From assembly GCA_046154545.1 (NCBI GenBank), contig JBJXGC010000358.1, forward strand, positions 1-22,059: a stretch of 22,059 nt of DNA. Direction: 5' to 3'. The DNA is from JBJXGC01 sp046154545 (GTDB lineage Bacteria; Chloroflexota; Dehalococcoidia; Tepidiformales; Tepidiformaceae). The translations under genes were made by a program, and so were the position numbers. How positions within the stretch are numbered: position 1 is the stretch's first letter; every line of letters begins with the position of its first letter. This document shows positions 21,452-22,059 of this stretch, one piece after another. Under the pieces are notes generated by a model that worked only from the letters and a program-made list of their open reading frames with translations, ran no database searches and had not been told where the DNA came from.

Positions 21452-22059
21452 TCACAGTCCGTGGGACCGGCTTCTTCGCTGCCCTGGATGACCCCAAAGA
21501 TCCACTCGTCGGCATTGAACTCTACGCGGGCCGCTTCGGGACGATTCCGCCGGTGGTGCGGCCGCGGCCATCGTTCACGGCGACCAACCCGGTAAGCGAT
21601 GATGGCACGTTCGAAGAAACGGTCGTGATAGCAACCGCGGATGCCTACGTTTGCGCGCACGGAGTCGTCACCGTCATCGCTTCTTCAGAAGACCGTGCGG
21701 TGGCGTACTACCTGGTGAAACAGCGCCAGGTGCTACGTCTCCCGCGCCGCTACCACGCCTGCCCGCTCAAGCCGTGCCCAGCTGTCCGCGTCCTCGGGGA
21801 CCCAGTCGTTCAGGACGAGGCCGTCCACTTCATTCACGCCCATCCCGAGGCAGCGGAACGCCAACATCCCGTGAAGGGGGTGGTCGATGACCACGCGATA
21901 GGAAAACCGGGCTTTGGCGCGCGCGGCCGGGACCCTGTCCCAGAGCGCGAGGTAGCGGCCGATGTAGCCCGCATCGCCAGCGAAGAATCGTTCCAGCGAC
22001 GCTTTGATGTGCGGGCTCGTGCCCTCCGGGACCTGCTCGGGAAAGCGGAGCGAGCCCTT
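21448..22059 (+). CDS. Continuation of the lipoprotein in a shifted frame, open to the window edge
   Basis: This frame is open from 21142 to the end. From about 21400 it reads ITLVPAEGACPAVITVRGTGF, which looks like an IPT/TIG-type Ig-like domain, and stays protein-like to about 21720 (SFTATNPVSDDGTFEETVVI, VVTVIASSEDRAVAYYLV). The GTG at 21448 overlaps the upstream stop, so a separate coupled gene is conceivable, but the domain begins before it and a one-base deletion near 21395-21410 is more likely. From 21733 onward it runs antisense to the convergent gene and is probably noncoding there. Confidence 0.45.
   Translation, partial: MITVRGTGFFAALDDPKDPLVGIELYAGRFGTIPPVVRPRPSFTATNPVSDDGTFEETVVIATADAYVCAHGVVTVIASSEDRAVAYYLVKQRQVLRLPRRYHACPLKPCPAVRVLGDPVVQDEAVHFIHAHPEAAERQHPVKGVVDDHAIGKPGFGARGRDPVPEREVAADVARIASEESFQRRFDVRARALRDLLGKAERAL
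21733..22059 (-). CDS. C-terminal 108 residues of an unidentified protein, possibly an MmyB-like regulator domain
   Basis: The frame is open from the window edge to a TAG at 21733-21735 and shows strong G/C at third codon positions. The sequence contains PHIKASLERFFAGDAGYIGR, YLALWDRVPAA, SYRVVIDHPLHGMLAFRCLG and LNDWVPEDADSWARLE. The W/R-x-HP-x-x-G-x-L plus later acidic-helix arrangement resembles the ligand-binding C-terminal domain of MmyB-type XRE regulators, but this is a tentative match. The gene starts beyond the window. It is antiparallel to the open plus-strand frame; this strand is the better coding candidate. Confidence 0.6.
   Translation of the reverse strand, partial: KGSLRFPEQVPEGTSPHIKASLERFFAGDAGYIGRYLALWDRVPAARAKARFSYRVVIDHPLHGMLAFRCLGMGVNEVDGLVLNDWVPEDADSWARLERAGVVAARET

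Overview
The window is GC-rich (about two thirds G+C by eye), densely coded and has short intergenic gaps. Several signs suggest an aerobic or facultatively aerobic Chloroflexota (Dehalococcoidia / SAR202-like) or a similar deep-branching bacterium: an F420-type LLM oxidoreductase, a split b6f-like cytochrome b with a KAPWY motif, an Mrp ATPase without its CxxC, and the small CxHHW...CxxCG protein. This placement rests on gene style, not on a marker gene.

Layout. 1-2.8 kb: 3' part of an SDR dehydrogenase, a YkgJ-type Cys-cluster protein, dihydroorotate dehydrogenase and a 73-aa zinc-ribbon-like protein. 2.8-5.8 kb: a divergent regulatory region with a structured leader, then mrp, an NYN-domain protein with an RG-rich tail, and a lipoprotein. 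5.8-9.5 kb: an EamA transporter, an LLM oxidoreductase, a frameshifted SnoaL-like gene, and an AbrB/RelE toxin-antitoxin pair whose toxin overlaps a convergent Nudix gene. 9.5-11.6 kb, minus strand: GNAT, a GrdB/PrdB-like reductase subunit interrupted by one in-frame TGA, Uma2 and Nudix.

11.6-12.4 kb: a dolichyl-phosphate-sugar-synthase-like glycosyltransferase. 12.45-16.9 kb: a quinol:electron-acceptor oxidoreductase operon with a good promoter and hairpin leader, then an unlisted 39-aa membrane peptide, cytochrome b6-like protein, subunit IV-like protein, Rieske protein, and a 624-aa fusion of monoheme cytochrome c, LysM-like repeats and a type-1 copper domain. 17.0-17.9 kb: two paralogous mini-proteins (39 and 47 aa) with promoter and terminator, and a DUF1992 protein. 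17.9-19.1 kb: a class III CoA-transferase. 19.2-22.06 kb: two tandem lipoprotein genes that each appear frameshifted, then the 3' end of a convergent minus-strand gene.

Two things stand out. (1) The GrdB-like gene continues for 129 sense codons past its TGA. The TGA falls in a UxxC redox position and is followed by a SECIS-like hairpin, so it is probably a selenoprotein. (2) The bc-type operon ends with a cytochrome c-LysM-cupredoxin fusion that could carry electrons while binding the cell wall. Three independent frameshifts in non-essential genes mean either real decay or assembly indels; raw reads are needed to decide.
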